From: Bullera alba
Taxonomy: Eukaryota; Basidiomycota; Tremellomycetes; Tremellales; Bulleraceae
Direction: 5' to 3'
NCBI GenBank assembly: GCA_001600095.1
Contig: BCIX01000001.1
Span: forward strand, 682,001-746,000
Length of the DNA stretch: 64,000 bases
In this document: piece after piece, positions 47,766 to 60,190 of the stretch
Layout: each line of letters opens with the position of its first letter
Numbering within the stretch: the first letter of the stretch is position 1
The notes under the pieces: generated by a model
What the model was told of the DNA's origin: nothing
What the model saw: the letters and a program-made list of their open reading frames with translations, nothing else
Database searches by the model: none
Program-made: the position numbers and the translations under genes

Positions 47766-48303
47766 ATGAGCTCATCAATATCCAAATCAGTGGTGAGTGA
47801 GGCCTGTAGCGAAGACCTGCGAAGATGCTGATATATTCAAAGGTGTATGGCTGGACTGTAGGTAACGCCGGACATCTGGTGATGTTGGCAAGCTGACGCA
47901 CGATGCAGGGCCTGACTATAGCCACGGGCTTCACTTACTACTATGCTAAGAAGACGATGGACGCGAAGCGAAAGGACCCCGCAATGCGGAATGCTCGGGG
48001 TGAGTCGCGTACAAGAGACCTCGTCCGACAGTCACAATCCCATTCGCTCTCGTGTGAACGGCGTTAGGTTCCTTGCAGGAATCGCAATGCTGACGAAGTG
48101 TAGGCGAGGATAAGATCACCAGAGGTGCTCATGTTCAAGCCCGGACACCGGACATTGTATCGAGTAAAAATGTAAACGCTGATCCTGGGAGAACACCACT
48201 GGATACCACGGCATCCGGGGAACCTGCCAGAGCGTCGATGAGGTCATCGCCTACCGGAGTAGACACGCCTGACAGTGGACCGAGGAGCACTGAGGATAGA
48301 TAG
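47766..48303 (+). CDS. Small single-span membrane protein with a 15-base exon
   Basis: Four exons can be joined: start ATG at 47766 (MSSSISKSV), a 15-base exon VYGWT, then GLTIATGFTYYYAKKTMDAKRKDPAMRNAR and a C-terminal exon ending SGPRSTEDR at 48303, about 110 residues in total. The hydrophobic stretch VYGWTVGLTIATGFTYYYAKK is one membrane span near the N-terminus followed by a basic stretch and a polar Ser/Thr/Pro-rich tail. This resembles small mitochondrial inner-membrane proteins common in fungi, though a precise family is not assigned with certainty. Confidence 0.65.
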
Positions 48304-48835
48304 TCCGGATCAAAGAGGACGGCGTGAAGCTCTCTTTTGCTCGGACAAGGGGACGCAATGCCACAAGGGAGCATCGCCATGTCGCTATCGCCAAAGACGG
48401 GGAGCATGGTATACAGCGCACTCAATGGCTCCTTTCTACCTGTGAGCTGGCCTCCAGAGATCTTGCTGGCACATGTCGCAGCTCCTGGAGAATGCATGTA
48501 CTTGTACGATTGCGATACACTCTTCAATCCTTGATGGCAGCCTGTAAGGTATGGCCAGCAAAGCACGAAGGCTAAACGAAGACCCCGCGAGCCGGGCCTG
48601 GGTCGCCGTCTCGGGTTTACATACGCTTGAAGGAGTCATGGATACTTATTTGGAGCTTGCTCGGAGCGTAGTAGTGCCGCTCGGTGCCGCTCCGCAGCTT
48701 CAGTGCAAAGATTGTGTCAGAAATGGCCCGTTCGACACAATCGTTCAGAGCTTTCGGCACTAGTATGATAAGTAGCAAACAATGTCACATTCGCATACCT
48801 GTCTATATTCTATGCGGATCCTGAAGGTGTTACAA
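48304..48835. other. Convergent 3' region, no gene seen
   Basis: About 530 bases between the stops of the small membrane-protein gene (+) and the phosphorylase gene (-). ORFs of up to ~140 codons here overlap on opposite strands and lack features. Likely 3' UTRs. Confidence 0.35.
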
Positions 48836-50104
48836 TTACTCGAAGTACGGCAGGATGTAAGAGAGCTTCTTCCTCGACTCGGCGGGTTGAACCTGTTCAC
48901 CTTGTCAGCGAATACCCTCGAGCTCCCCGAATCCACCGTATCCCACTTACATCGGCTCTGGTGATGCAGGCAAACTTCATACTGCCCTTGATCTCGTCCA
49001 AGACCTTGCCCTCCTCGACAACATCGTGCACGTCCTGCAGGATACCCGCCGCGACGGCCCTAGCGTTGCCCGCGTTGGTGTGAAGTGTCTTGACGACCTC
49101 CTCCACGGTGACCGGGGCGTGTCCCGTTCTCCAGGCGTCAAAGTCGGTAGAGGTGCAGATGAGCGTGTAGCTAGAAAGGCAACGTGAGCACTGCGAGGCG
49201 ACCTGGGAGGCTTGAGATGGAGAGACTCACTCGAGCTCGGCTTCTCTTGCGAGTTTGGCTTCTGGGATGACAGACATGTTGATAATGTCACCTCCCCAGT
49301 GCCTGTACATGAGCGACTCGGCCCGGGTGGAGAAGGCGGGTCCTGCTCATATTCAACATATATTACTCGCAAAGTTGACTACGCCCCACTCACCCTCCAT
49401 ACAGACGACAGTCTTTCCAGTGTGAAGGGGGACGTCGCCGGCCTCCTTGAGGATCTTTGCGACTCGAGGAGCGATAAACTGGTTCAACTTGTTGCTGAAT
49501 GGGTCTCCGAACATCGAATGAACGACCAAACCCTCGCCCCTGAAGAAAGTCTCCTGTCGAATGCCTTTGGTCCTGTCAATGATCTGGTCCGGGATGACAA
49601 AGTGCCCAGGAGCTATCTCTTCCCTGAGCGATCCGACGGCGGAAAAGGCGACGATGGCCTGGACACCAATATGCTTCAAAGCGGCAATGTTGGCTCGAGC
49701 AGGCACCTCGGTCGGCGTGATGGTGTGGGCGACACCATGTCGGGATATGAAGGCAATCAGAGCGCCGGAGGGCAGTCTAGAGATGGTGATAGGGGATGAT
49801 GGCTTGCCCCATGGCTAACCTCGGCCATCAGCACGTTCCTTCGGGCTTGTCATAATGAGCGACTTTGATCAGGACCTACGGTCTCGACCTCGATCTGCTT
49901 GCTATCCATCAAGGTCAGCACCATCATCTTGACTCTTTGGCGCATGTTGCTCACACAGGGGTCAAGTTGTCGAGGTGGTACAGTCCACTACCGCCGATAC
50001 ATCCGACAAGTACTGCACGAGGATCAGCTTGGTAGTCTCACATTGAGGGCTCCACTCCGAAGCTGTTGTTGAAAATCTCACCCACCTTTCTCTGATGGGT
50101 CCAT
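48836..50104 (-). CDS. MEU1: S-methyl-5'-thioadenosine phosphorylase (methionine salvage)
   Basis: This enzyme splits methylthioadenosine, a by-product of polyamine synthesis, into adenine and methylthioribose-1-phosphate. The start MDPSEK at 50104 is followed by the phosphate-binding loop [12 protein letters not shown]. Further family features: [51 protein letters not shown], the [10 protein letters not shown] segment, [19 protein letters not shown] (substrate pocket Met), and CTSTDFDAW with the purine-binding Asp. The last exon, ending [10 protein letters not shown] at 48836, uses a frame different from a longer open one and gives the expected family tail. About seven exons. Confidence 0.92.
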
Positions 50105-50370
50105 GATGCCTAGGGAGTACCTCTGCAGTGCTCTTTTGATGGGTAACCTGGTCAAGAACGTTGTCAACATGCCAGCTTGGATGCTGTTCAAGCTGGCCGA
50201 AAAACAGAGAACATGAAATCAGCGCTGGCGGTCTTCTCCGCTGGCCGAGGATGATCGGCATAAGCATCTGTGTGCATCACGCCATCCTATATACCGAGCA
50301 CGAAGCATTATCACAACCACTTCAATGCATCGTAGACTGTGGTTTGATCTATAATACTGCAGGAAGAGAC
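50105..50370. other. Intergenic region between phosphorylase and DBP8 genes
   Basis: A short 266-base spacer with the phosphorylase promoter and the DBP8 3' UTR. No supported exon. Confidence 0.35.
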
Positions 50371-52514
50371 TCAAGCAGCCCGAGCGGCGTCGCGCTTCGC
50401 TCGCTTTATTGCCTTGGCCTTGTTGGTCGCCTGTCGCTCTCCAAAGCCAGAGTCGTGCATTTCCTATCACGGGGGTCAGCTTGCGGCACAGATACTTGGA
50501 TCCAGCTCAGATTCATCGTACTCACCATCGTGGCCATCCTCCTAGCCAACGACACCGCGTTCAGCTTCTCCAAGACCTCTTCCTCTGGCAAAACCATCTC
50601 CGCAAGCTTGACTCCAATCTCCTCTTCTATTTTCTGCACGAGCTCCACATCCCGTTCTGTGACTACAGTCACTGCCACACCGCCTTTGCCCGCTCGAGCA
50701 GTTCTTCCAACTCTGTGGATATAGTCGTCCGATCGTCGTGGACAATCCCAGTTAATCACCATGGCTACCGAGGGGATATCCAAACCTCGAGAACCGACGT
50801 CGGTCGTAACCAGTACAGGGACATCTCGAGCTCTGAACCTGGCAAGAGATTCCAACCGCTGAGATTGCGTCAGGTGGGAGTGAAGTGGAACAGATGGCAC
50901 GTCCAGCTGCGTAAGAAGAAGATGCAGCAGATGCGCAGTGGCACATCGTTGAGTGAAGATGATGGTGGAGGGGATCAAAGGCGATTCGTCCTCTTCTTCA
51001 GATTCCGCCGCCTTCTGCTTTCTCCGCTTGCGATTCCTCTGATCGTCTTTGGGCTCCTTCTGCTTCTTGACCGCGCGCAAGGACGTGTCGATCTCCGAAG
51101 GCGGGTTGTGTAGTAGGTGGAATAGGTACGGGTCTCGTATATGACTAGGGATGAACAGGTACTTTTGCTTCAAGTTGGCCACCGTGGCGGTACTACCCAG
51201 GTCAGTGCGAGTACTGCAGCATTCTTTCGGACTAGTAAGATACTCACTCAGATTCGACTCTGTAGACAAAGGGCGTCTTCTTGCCTGGCTGAGGAGGCTT
51301 CTTGGCCAGCTCCATGATGGCCTCACTGACCGTCGCGGTGAATAGACACGTTTGGCGATTTGCTGGGATCTGGGAGAAGAGGTATTGCAGTTCGGGCGCA
51401 AAAGTCGGAGTGAGCAGTCTATCCGCTTCATCAAGTACCTGTAGGCAGTCAGAATACAAACTCAGATTTACATCCCGGACCACTCACGAGCGTCTTCACC
51501 CGGCCTAATTTGCCTAGTCCAGTGGCCATTCCGTCGCTCCGGAGCAGATCGCATAATCGACCTGGAGTGGCCACGATGATATGTGGTCTGGCCTCCAGTT
51601 CTCGAGCTTGAGCCATCATATCCATTCCTCCGACAATGGTGACGGTCTTTAGTCCAAGCGGCTTGCCTACCACCAGGAATTGCTCAGTGAGCTGGTACGC
51701 CAGCTCCCTTCAAGATCGTCAGCACGCGTTCACTCTACCCGCCACTCCTTGATGAACGCACCTTGTAGGAGTCAGGACTACAGCCCAGATACCATAAGGA
51801 TCCTTGGCTATGCGCTGCACTATAGGCAAAGCAAAGGCCATCGTCTTTCCACTACCTGTTTTCGCACCACCAATACAGTCGCGACCTGCTCACATCAGCT
51901 CATGAGCACATATGGCCATATCAATCACACAACACACCTTCCATGATCGGTCCCACACAGGCAGACTGTATTTCCGTAGGTTTGAGGATACTGATCCCCG
52001 CTAGGGCGTTGATGAGTGGCTGTGACAGACCAAGTGAGGCGAAGGACGAGATGGGCGCTGTCTTCGGGTGGTCGAACGGTGACTTGACAACGTCTGGGGT
52101 TTGCTTGATCGAAGACAGCTTCACTCTCGAGGTCCCCAAAGATTGTGAAGGTAACGACCGTTTTGGATCCTCCTTATCGTCTGTGGGTTTCCGTTTCAGT
52201 ACCGGACTGGGCGAGCGGGATCTCTTGGAGAAACCTGAGCTCGAGCTTCCAACGCCGTTCTCATCACTCTCCTCTTCTTCGTCGCTGCCTTCTTCATGAT
52301 CTTGCTCATCCTCATCCTCTTCTTCGTCTTCTTCGTCGTCGTCGCTGCCGGATTGGCTCATGTCCCTGGCTTTGCCTTTGATTGACGCCATCATCGCTCG
52401 CATAACCTCATCTTGATCCAAGGTGACCGTAGCTGGAGTCGCTGGGGCTTTCAACTCGTCCTTGACTTTGGTCGCCTTTCCCACCGATATTCTTCCCTTG
52501 AGATCCTTCGCCAT
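50371..52514 (-). CDS. DBP8: DEAD-box RNA helicase, Dbp8 type (18S rRNA maturation)
   Basis: Dbp8 is a nucleolar ATP-dependent helicase needed for 40S ribosomal subunit assembly. The start [16 protein letters not shown] (52514) is followed by a very acidic, Ser-rich region ([14 protein letters not shown]) of about 150 residues. The helicase motifs are in order: [14 protein letters not shown] and KPTEIQ (Q motif), GAKTGSGKT (I), PTRELAYQL (Ia), [16 protein letters not shown] (II), TATVSEAI (III; the usual SAT is TAT), [13 protein letters not shown] (IV), [12 protein letters not shown] (V), and [10 protein letters not shown] (VI). An insert of ~40 basic residues ([18 protein letters not shown]) sits between the two RecA-like lobes. 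The tail is basic ([16 protein letters not shown]). Closest to Dbp8/DDX49 by the order and short lobes. Confidence 0.9.
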
Positions 52515-52873
52515 GATGCCGCTGACTATTGCTGCTGGAGTCGTTTGTTGATTTGTTTGGTCAGTGTACAAGTCCTCTCTGCCTTGTGCCTCTGCGACAA
52601 AAATCTTGGATGCATCTTGGTGCATCCCTTCAACTTTTGAGTGGGTGGCAAAATCTCGACTTTTTGGTTCCGCCGGAACTCGGCTAATGACGACCACGTC
52701 CGCGAGTCCGCCAGAGAGCAAACGACTATGCTGCCTCAAAGTGATTGCCAGTCTCTTTGTCTTGATCACTCAGTGTGTCCTTCCGTCAACGACTGACTCA
52801 TCTAGCTCAAGCCGGAGTAGATTGAGCACACACTTCGATGTCCTAGACGAAGATCGCGAACTTCACGTCTCTC
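52515..52873. promoter_or_regulatory. Divergent region between DBP8 and the peroxin gene
   Basis: About 360 bases between divergent starts. No TATA box or exon recognised. A long minus-strand ORF extends into it only because the DBP8 frame stays open upstream of its ATG. Confidence 0.35.
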
Positions 52874-55141
52874 ATGTCGCCGCCCGTCGCGGCAGCCGAG
52901 CCGCCGGCGATCCACTCGTCTGACCTGATCTCGTCCCTGCCAGCACCGATACTACGTCTCTTGGTGCTGTTCTCAAGGCCAATATCGTATCTCAAGGTCT
53001 GTATAGAGGTCCTGAGCTGGAAGTCGGGACGGAGAGTGGAAAGTTGGGGCGTGGTCGTTGTATGGTGGTTGGTCTGCCTAGGGTCAGATCACGCTTTTCG
53101 GTGAGTCGTGCTGCGAAGGGCCTACGGGAGCGGCTGTGATCCAGAGAGTCCTTACTCTCATCGTGACATCATATAAACTGTACAGACCTCTGCAAACAAT
53201 CAGTGTTGACACTTCACTCCTCTAGATGGCTCCTTCCAGCGCTTCTCTTCATCCCTTTGGCGCCATTGTCGAAACTCCGACTTGGATCCCACACTGCGCC
53301 GCCCAAACCTTCCGCTGCGCATCCGGCTACGCAAGACATCCTCCTTCACACTCTATCTGACCTACACGCGATTCACGCATTGGTACCCCCATCTCCCATC
53401 CCTACTGTCTCATCGGTCTTCTCGCGTTTCAGTCTACTCGGGCCAGTCCGCCTTACCCGTGGTCTCCTCATCATATGGGCGACGTGGATTGTTTTGGGCA
53501 GGGTCGTCGGCTTCAGATCACTATTGGCCCTCATGGGATCCATGATCTTGATGTACCCAAGTCCAGCCCTGGCCCATCTTTACGACACGCTATCAAAGTC
53601 ACTGGTGGTCAGACGATCGATAGCCCTGATCTTCATCTTGGTCTTCGGATCGCCTCCCGACCAGAAACACGCAATGTCATTTTCATTCTCGCCAGCGCAA
53701 TGGATCAAGTCGAAGTGGGCTGTCAGTAGACGCCCCTCCCTCGCGCTCAGCTTTCGCCCGGCTACCTCTTCCACCAATAATCACGCCAATGCCTCAGAGT
53801 CTGCGATTGTGGACGATGACGACAGTGACGAACTTGGCCCGGGTTCCAAGGTGTCCGAGCCGATATACTTCCAATTCGAAGTGCATGAGAATCAGAGATG
53901 GTGGATGGGTTTAGATTGGACTTCAGCACTACTCCCTCAGGAGAGGCCATCGTGGTGTGATTCACATCTCCTACCAGTCTTACCTCCCGCTTCCTACCCT
54001 TTACCACCCTCGGCGACAATCATACTCCCTCACCCAACCAAATCAGATCCAGATGGAAGGGTCAAACGGGTCGCCAACTGGAGATGGCTAGACGATGACT
54101 GGACCATCGTTAGAACTGGACCAAACAACCCAACTTCCATTCCAGCGTCGACCAGCTCTGGCTTTCTCGCCAGTGCAGCGAGCGTAGTATCCCCCAGTAT
54201 ACCTGAGGACGAAGGGTACTCCCTGGCAAAAGGGGTCTCCGCTTCGCCCGCAGCGACTCACTCGGCACATATGGAAGAATCCGCGTCGACCGTCGGCACA
54301 AGAGCGCAATCGATCGCCGAGCAGGCATTCGCTAAAGGCCTCGAAAGACTAAAAGCGAGGACTGGCACTGCTCTCCCGGCGACCAAAGCGGGATCGGCGG
54401 GTACTGCTGCGGCAGCGAGCCCAGCGAGGAATAGTGGCGAGTTCAAGAGAGGCAGAACGGGCAGTCAGGCAAGCGAAGATGCGAGAGAGATCGATGGCGC
54501 CGGTGTGCCTCCAGCCCCGGCGACTCTGTCTACTGCGCCCATGGAGACGATAGTGGAGCGCGACGAGGTGAGTTCAGTCAAAGTTGAGGAAGTTCAAAGC
54601 TCATGCAGAGCAGGCTACCGACGCCGAGGGCTGGGTTTATGGTGATAACAAATGGGACAGTGTGGGACCACGGGGCGGTTTGGGCAAAGTGAGCTGACCT
54701 GGTTTGTGTCTTGGAAGAAGCTGACGTTGCTTTCAGTTCACGAGGAGGCGAAGGTGGCACCGAAGAGCTATACTCACAGAGACAGTATACCGAATACCCT
54801 CCTCTCCCCAGGAGGCCGACGCCACGTCTGCCAACGATGATGACAAGACACCGCATCCGATAACACCCGTGAAGTCGGTCTTTGCCAATGAGAAGAGTCA
54901 CGGTGTGGACTCGATAGATCAAGGTTTGAACGTTGACCTTCCGGCGAAAATGGAAAAGAGGATGAGTTTCAGCGGACAAGATAGCGACAGATCGACAACG
55001 CGTGATGGCAACGTCAGAGGGTCGCTCGATGTGTCCAGGGGAACAGCCGTCGGATCCATCATACCACCAGCAAGTCCTACCGCGAGGGATGATGTGCTCA
55101 GGCAAAGATTGAAAAAGGCAATGGGCAGTGCTGGCGGTTGA
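52874..55141 (+). CDS. Pex24-type peroxisomal membrane protein with DysF motifs
   Basis: Members of this family (Pex23/24/28-32 type) sit in the ER and peroxisomal membranes and control peroxisome number and ER contacts. The start MSPPVAAAEPPAI at 52874 leads into several hydrophobic spans (VVVVWWLVCLGSDHAF-RWLLPALLFIPLAPL, LLIIWATWIVLGRVVGF, LLALMGSMILMYP, SIALIFILVFGS). The DysF-type pattern follows: VHENQRRWMGLDWTSALLP is nearly exact as ENQRWWMGLDW, with ERPSW, WRWLDDDWTIV, EGWVYGDNKWDSVG, and FTRRRRWHRR. A first intron of about 129 bases joins ...HAFR to WLLPALL in phase. The long Ser/Ala-rich insert and tail are disordered. It converges on the LPMO gene. Confidence 0.8.
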
Positions 55142-55314
55142 TCACAGGATAGGGACCGTATAATTATAACCCATGTCTATTTTGTCTGATGCACAACTGC
55201 ATAATTGTCCAAGATCAACTTGAGACCATAATACCCAAATACCAGATTTGGTCGCACTATATATGCACAATTCGCCGATGATGACCTGACCACCGAGCAA
55301 CCCAACCGCGCAGC
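55142..55314. other. Convergent 3' region of the peroxin and LPMO genes
   Basis: A 173-base spacer, AT-rich near 55160-55210, containing both 3' UTRs. Nothing else seen. Confidence 0.35.
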
Positions 55315-56746
55315 TCAATCCAAAAGCTGCTCCTTTTCCAGACGCCTGACCGCCCTGATCTTCCTCTGGGACCTCAGCTTGTGGGAAAGAGACCTCTTGG
55401 TCTTGCGGCAGGTCTTGCCGGATTTCCCAGTGGTCACGGGCAGGGCAGTCTTAGAGGGGCTTGGTGAGGGTAACGAGGCGGCTGAAGATGCCGAAGCGGG
55501 TCGGACAGAGGCGATAGATGACAAGGTTGCTGTAGATGATATCTCGGTCGTGGCCGCACCGACGACTGCGGTGAGAGAGGGGATTGTAGCTGTCGATGCA
55601 GATGGCGAGGGGGGCGCTACCGATTGCACAGGGGGCGCAGAGCTGACAGCGGCGGGTGGAGCCGGAGCCGGAGCACCACCTTGGCTTCCACCAACGGTAG
55701 CAAAGAGGTCCGTCTGGGCCCCGTTCATGAAACCGTATTTGCCGTTGTCTACAGGTCGTTAGCTATCTTTTCTTTGGGTTGATCTCGGACTCACAGAATG
55801 GGGGGTCGTAGGTGCCCTGAGGGTTGTTGTTGCGCCTGCAGGAGAGTCAGCTTATGTGAGAGACACAGGTGGAAATCAGCGTACTCCTTCTGGAACCAGT
55901 AGTGGGGCTGCTTTGCGCCGATGGTACAGTTTGATGTATCATTAGGCAAGTCGCACTTGTTTGCAGTGTGGGCTAGACTCTGCGTGAGCTTGTATGTCGA
56001 CCAGGATCGAAGAATCGTAGCTCACCTGGAGGAATAGGAATTGTTCCACCCGCACCATCAACCTTGCATCGGTACACCAAATGATAGTTTTGCTGACTGC
56101 CCGCATCGATGCTGTGGATCCATCCCCAAGAGCAGAGACATCCACCTTCTGGACAAGGTGGAAGATCTGCTGGGATCTGGAAATCGACGTGCTTGAACCA
56201 AGGGCAAGTCCAGTTTGTCGAAATAACAGCAAAGTCCTCTGGCTGAACCGAGTTTTCGTCGCTGGTATAAGCGATACTCAAACCGCAGCCCTTGACATCC
56301 TTGGGGTCGCTGCTGCCCCATTGGTCCGAAGTGTGCATAGCGCCAATACCGCCTTTGGCGTTGTCATCGCCATCACAGGCATAGATGCCTGTCTGCTGGT
56401 AATCGTTCTGGCCATAGGAAGTTAATGCCTTGTTGCAGGCAACTTGGCCCTTGTAAGTGCCACCGGAAGGCAGAGTCATGAATTTGCCCGGAGCGGGAGG
56501 TTTGTTCTTGTACCCATGGAACCACCATTGATCGAACGTGAGGTCCATGAGAGGGAGCACGGGCTCAGACTGGTTTGGATCTGATGGATCCCAACTGGCC
56601 ATCGAAAACCATCAGCAGTGTCCTCGCATTCCGTTCTTAGGATTTCCCAAAACTGACCCAAACATCCCTTCATCCCAGAGAGCGATGTGGCCTAGAGCAG
56701 AGGTAGAAAGGGTCACCAGAGTGACCAGGAGAGTAGCCACTCGCAT
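55315..56746 (-). CDS. AA14-like lytic polysaccharide monooxygenase, secreted
   Basis: AA14 enzymes are copper LPMOs of basidiomycetes. The start MRVATLLVTLVTLSTSALG is a signal peptide and cleavage would leave HIALWDEGMFG, so the N-terminal His of the copper brace is at residue 1. The family core follows: PLMDLTFDQWWFHGYKNKPP, FMTLPSGGTYKGQVACNKAL, AMHTSDQWG (candidate second His), CGLSIAYTS, DFAVISTNWTCPWFKHVDFQIP, and PPCPEGGCLCSWGWIHS. Exon 1 joins exon 2 through GG|T TGG. After the catalytic domain come NNNPQGTYDPPFYNGKYGF, an Ala/Pro/Ser/Thr-rich linker, and a basic C-terminus (KTKRSLSHKLRSQRKIRAVRR). The basic tail is unusual. About four exons. A C. neoformans relative (Cel1) is reported as a cell-wall-related virulence factor. 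Confidence 0.85.
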
Positions 56747-57527
56747 GGCGTTGGAAGTCGAAGAGGGTTTGTTGAGAAGTGGTCCAGAGTTTGTTCACTT
56801 TGATGGCCGGAGAGACCGATGTAAGGACTGTGAGGTGAAAGAGTGTGTTGTGGATTACCGCCAGGGTGTATCCTTAGGTCAAGCTGTAGTGAACAAGTAG
56901 AGATGAGGAGAATGTAGAAGATAAAGGCGGACCGAGCTAGTACCAGACTAGACTATGCGATCTGAGCTGAAGGAGGGGTGTAAGAGGGTGTAAGAGACAA
57001 CAACAACCAAAGCGTTGGATGACTTCAAACAGGGAGGACTGTGCGTAACATTTTCGAAACGCGTTTCCATTCAGAAAAGGGGGGGGGGGGTGTCCACTCC
57101 GGCATCCTTTCATCGGGCTCAACATGGCGTAATGACCTTGGGCATGTGCAACCAGGTGTGGCCTTGTGCAGCTGGGCTCCGCCCACGCACACCCCTTAGG
57201 CATTACGCCTCGCCGAGGACACCCATGCTCCCTTTGCATACCGTCCGCATTCGACCTGAAATCTTTCAGTCCAAATCGGGACAGAATCACTAGGCCGAAG
57301 ACGCGTGTGTTTCACCCGAAACGCGTCGGCCTCTTTGGGTAACCTTAGGACACTTTGGACCGGATCGATCATCAGATCAACCATTGCTGGCTCGCTCATC
57401 TACTCCCATGACTAGATTGGTGCTCGTACTCGGAAACACTGGCACTACAACATTCACACTCCGCTGTACCAGCGCGACTGACATACATTGTATATTGCGA
57501 ATTCATCTTTGATGTGGATGAAACAGC
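56747..57527. promoter_or_regulatory. Upstream region of the LPMO gene, including a run of 12 G
   Basis: About 780 bases: the LPMO promoter and, at the right end, the 3' UTR of the TIP-like gene. A homopolymer of 12 G lies at 57079-57090. Two overlapping ORFs at about 56940-57400 lack features. Confidence 0.4.
57079..57090 (+). repeat. Homopolymer run of 12 G
   Basis: Twelve consecutive G bases upstream of the LPMO gene. Such runs are prone to length errors in sequencing and to slippage in replication. Confidence 0.9.
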
Positions 57528-60190
57528 TCACAGTGCCTGGAAGTTGATGGCATGTAGTGCCCTCTGTCGCTCCTTCTCGTCCTCCTTCTTTTCCCTCTCA
57601 TTCAGCCCAAAGACCGCCATTGCCAATATGATGACGGCGCCAAAGACAGCGGCCGCGACCCAAGGTACCCAGTCACCAGGCTTCAAGAAAAGCTCTGAGC
57701 GCCATTCCAGAGGGCGATTCTTGACCAACTGCTGCTGTTCCGGCATGTCCGGAACGACGGGGTAGGGCGGGTTGATCATGACTTGGGAGTTTGGTATGAG
57801 TGATTCGAGATCAGTGATATGATTGGCGGCAAGTGACGCTCCGACCGTGAGTCGCTAATCCTGTCAACCCCCGTTATCTCACAAGAGATAGTCCGGCTTA
57901 CCTCGATGTAGTTGTTTGTCCGCCCGAGGCCGATGAACGAATACGGCGTGCCGAGAGCATGGTAGCCAGTCTGAGGTAGTTGGGCGGCTGAGATTGTCAG
58001 CTCCGGGTATATAGCTGCGCCACCGAAGATTCACCTTGCTGTGCAACTCTATGACCGAGTGTATCCAGCACTGTGAACTTGTACGTTGCTCCAGAGTAAC
58101 TGACCCCGAGAGCCTGTTAACATCGATCAGTATACCCTACCCTCCTACCTTGATGACTCACACTATATGCTTTACTCTCGTTGACCGCCTCGCAAGGACC
58201 GTCGCATGCACCATTGAGCACTATCACAGAGTCAGCCTTGCTCTCTCAGCATGTCACTCACCTTGGGCTTTGAGAAAGAACGCATCGTGGTAGAAGTTGT
58301 TCTTCATGAATGTCACCTTCTGCTTGTCTTGATCTCCGGATCTGAGCAAGAGAATGTCGAGAGAGCCCTGACAATCAATGAGCCTCGGGTCCGTTACGCG
58401 CCAACTTACATCGTCGTCAATGTCCAACCAGCTAGCACCGGTCACATCGGTAACTCTGTCCAGAGCTTCCCATCCATGCCCAGTCTCCACTTGCAGACCC
58501 CTGTCTTGCTTGCCACTGCAGCCCGAGACGCCCTTATGGCAAGCGACATTCCGAAGGACTCTCGCTTGGGTGCTCTTTCCGCCAAACACCGAGTGGCTAG
58601 TATTCGCTGTATCGTTTCCAACCACCAGAAGAAGGTCGGGGAAGCCATCAACGTTGTAGTCACCAGGTCTGATGGCCAAGGGGATATGCGGGGAGCCTGG
58701 GACGTGTAGCAATATATCCGGCGATTGACCGGGAAAGAGCGAAGATAGCGGGATCGACTGTAGACTCTGTACCCGACATCAGCGGACCTTGAAATATCTC
58801 CGAGATGGACAGTGGACCCACCTCGTTGCCCTCCTCGAAATCAAAGCGGTAATCTGGATCCGCGGTACACAACTCTGACCATCCCCTGCACTTCAGACCC
58901 AAAGATGTATCGCCTCCGTTGTTGCTAGCTTCAGCGTTGAGCCCGGTGCAAATTGGGATTTGCTTGTTGTACGCGATATTGATGGCACAATCCGACCCGG
59001 TTCCAGCAGATGAGGTTCTCCGTCCACAAACGGGAAAGACGATGTCCATAGTTCCATCTCGGTCTGCCACGTTAGCGGTATCGAGTTACATCGACTCACC
59101 CATGTCTGCGAATGTGAGAGGCCCACTACCTTTAGGCAGATTATATGATCGACTCAAGGTATAGCCATCTTTCCCCCGGTTGGACCATATCTGGATGAAT
59201 CGCCCCGTCGTCCTTGGCCTCTCGCAATGCAGTATGACGTCTGTCTTTGGTTTCAGCCTACACACACCACCACGGGCCGAGCTGCAACACACCAGGAGAG
59301 CAGTCGCCGTCAAGGTCGAGGAAGGCGCTAGAGTGGGGATTGGTCAATTGACAGATAGAGTCGGCACCAGTGAATAGTGGTTTGCGCCTAAGTTGATCAG
59401 CTCCGTCCTACAAAATTACAAGGGGTACTAACATGGTGATCCCCGTCGCATCGTTATACCAAGTCTGAGCGGTCATTTCGTTGTTCTCGCCAGGTACATA
59501 TCCCAGAAGAGATGGTCTCAAGCTTCCGTCCGCGTCGAACACCAGTGGTTGAGATAGGGTCGATTCTGTCAAGGTCCATTTATCCTCCTCTGCACGTCAG
59601 ACAGCTCCTTCGGATGCTACTCACGGAACCCTCCAGCAGGACCCCCACCCAAATGCACTTCCATCCCTATCTTCTCATTGCCCCTGCCCCACCAGCCGCC
59701 CTTATCGCCGGATTCGTACATCGCAAGCAGGTCCGACCGGCCATCATGATTGAAGTCCCCAGGAATGATATTGTACGCAGGTGCTGGAAGGTCGAGAGTG
59801 TGCGATGCCTTGAACTTGTAATGATCTGGATTGCGCTACATCAGCTTACGCTTTCGCCAGTCGGAGATCCAGCTGACCTTTATCCCAGAGGTGTATTTGA
59901 ACAGTCTTCCCATCCTCGCTCAACGTGAACAGGTCTAGTCTGGAGCACCGCGAATCATCAGTCCACCGCCGGCCGGCACACTTATCCCGCAGCAGGGCTC
60001 ACTTCTGATCACCGTCCCAATCTGCCATCGCGGCTACTCTGCCGCCTACATCTTGGAGACCAAGGCTTCCTATATCCGCTATGCTCTCTGCGACATATTT
60101 CCGCTGAGAGAAAGGCCAGCTTGCCGATGTCGTGGGTAGGAACGGTAATGTTAGCCCTAAGACGTAGGCAAGTGTCTGAGCTGCCACCAT
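57528..60190 (-). CDS. TIP/ITFG1-like FG-GAP repeat membrane protein
   Basis: The human counterpart is T-cell immunomodulatory protein, a type I membrane protein with FG-GAP repeats folding as a beta-propeller. The start MVAAQTLAYVLGLTLPFLPTTSA at 60190 is a signal peptide. Repeat signatures: GGRVAAMADWDGDQ, DFNHDGRSDLLAMYESG, LDLDGDCSPDVIL, FADMDRDGTMDIVFPVC, GDYNVDGFPDLLLVVGN, and SWLDIDDDGSLDILLL, all with Ca-binding DxDxDG-type loops. The last exon holds WVPWVAAAVFGAVIILAMAVFGL (membrane span) and the tail KEDEKERQRALHAINFQAL, very like the human tail. The 84-codon ORF at 57528-57779 is therefore the final exon and not a separate gene. About ten exons. Confidence 0.88.

Noticed and set aside
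48135..48566. 143-codon minus-strand ORF
   Set aside because: Overlaps the last exon of the small membrane-protein gene and its 3' region; no motif or splice logic.
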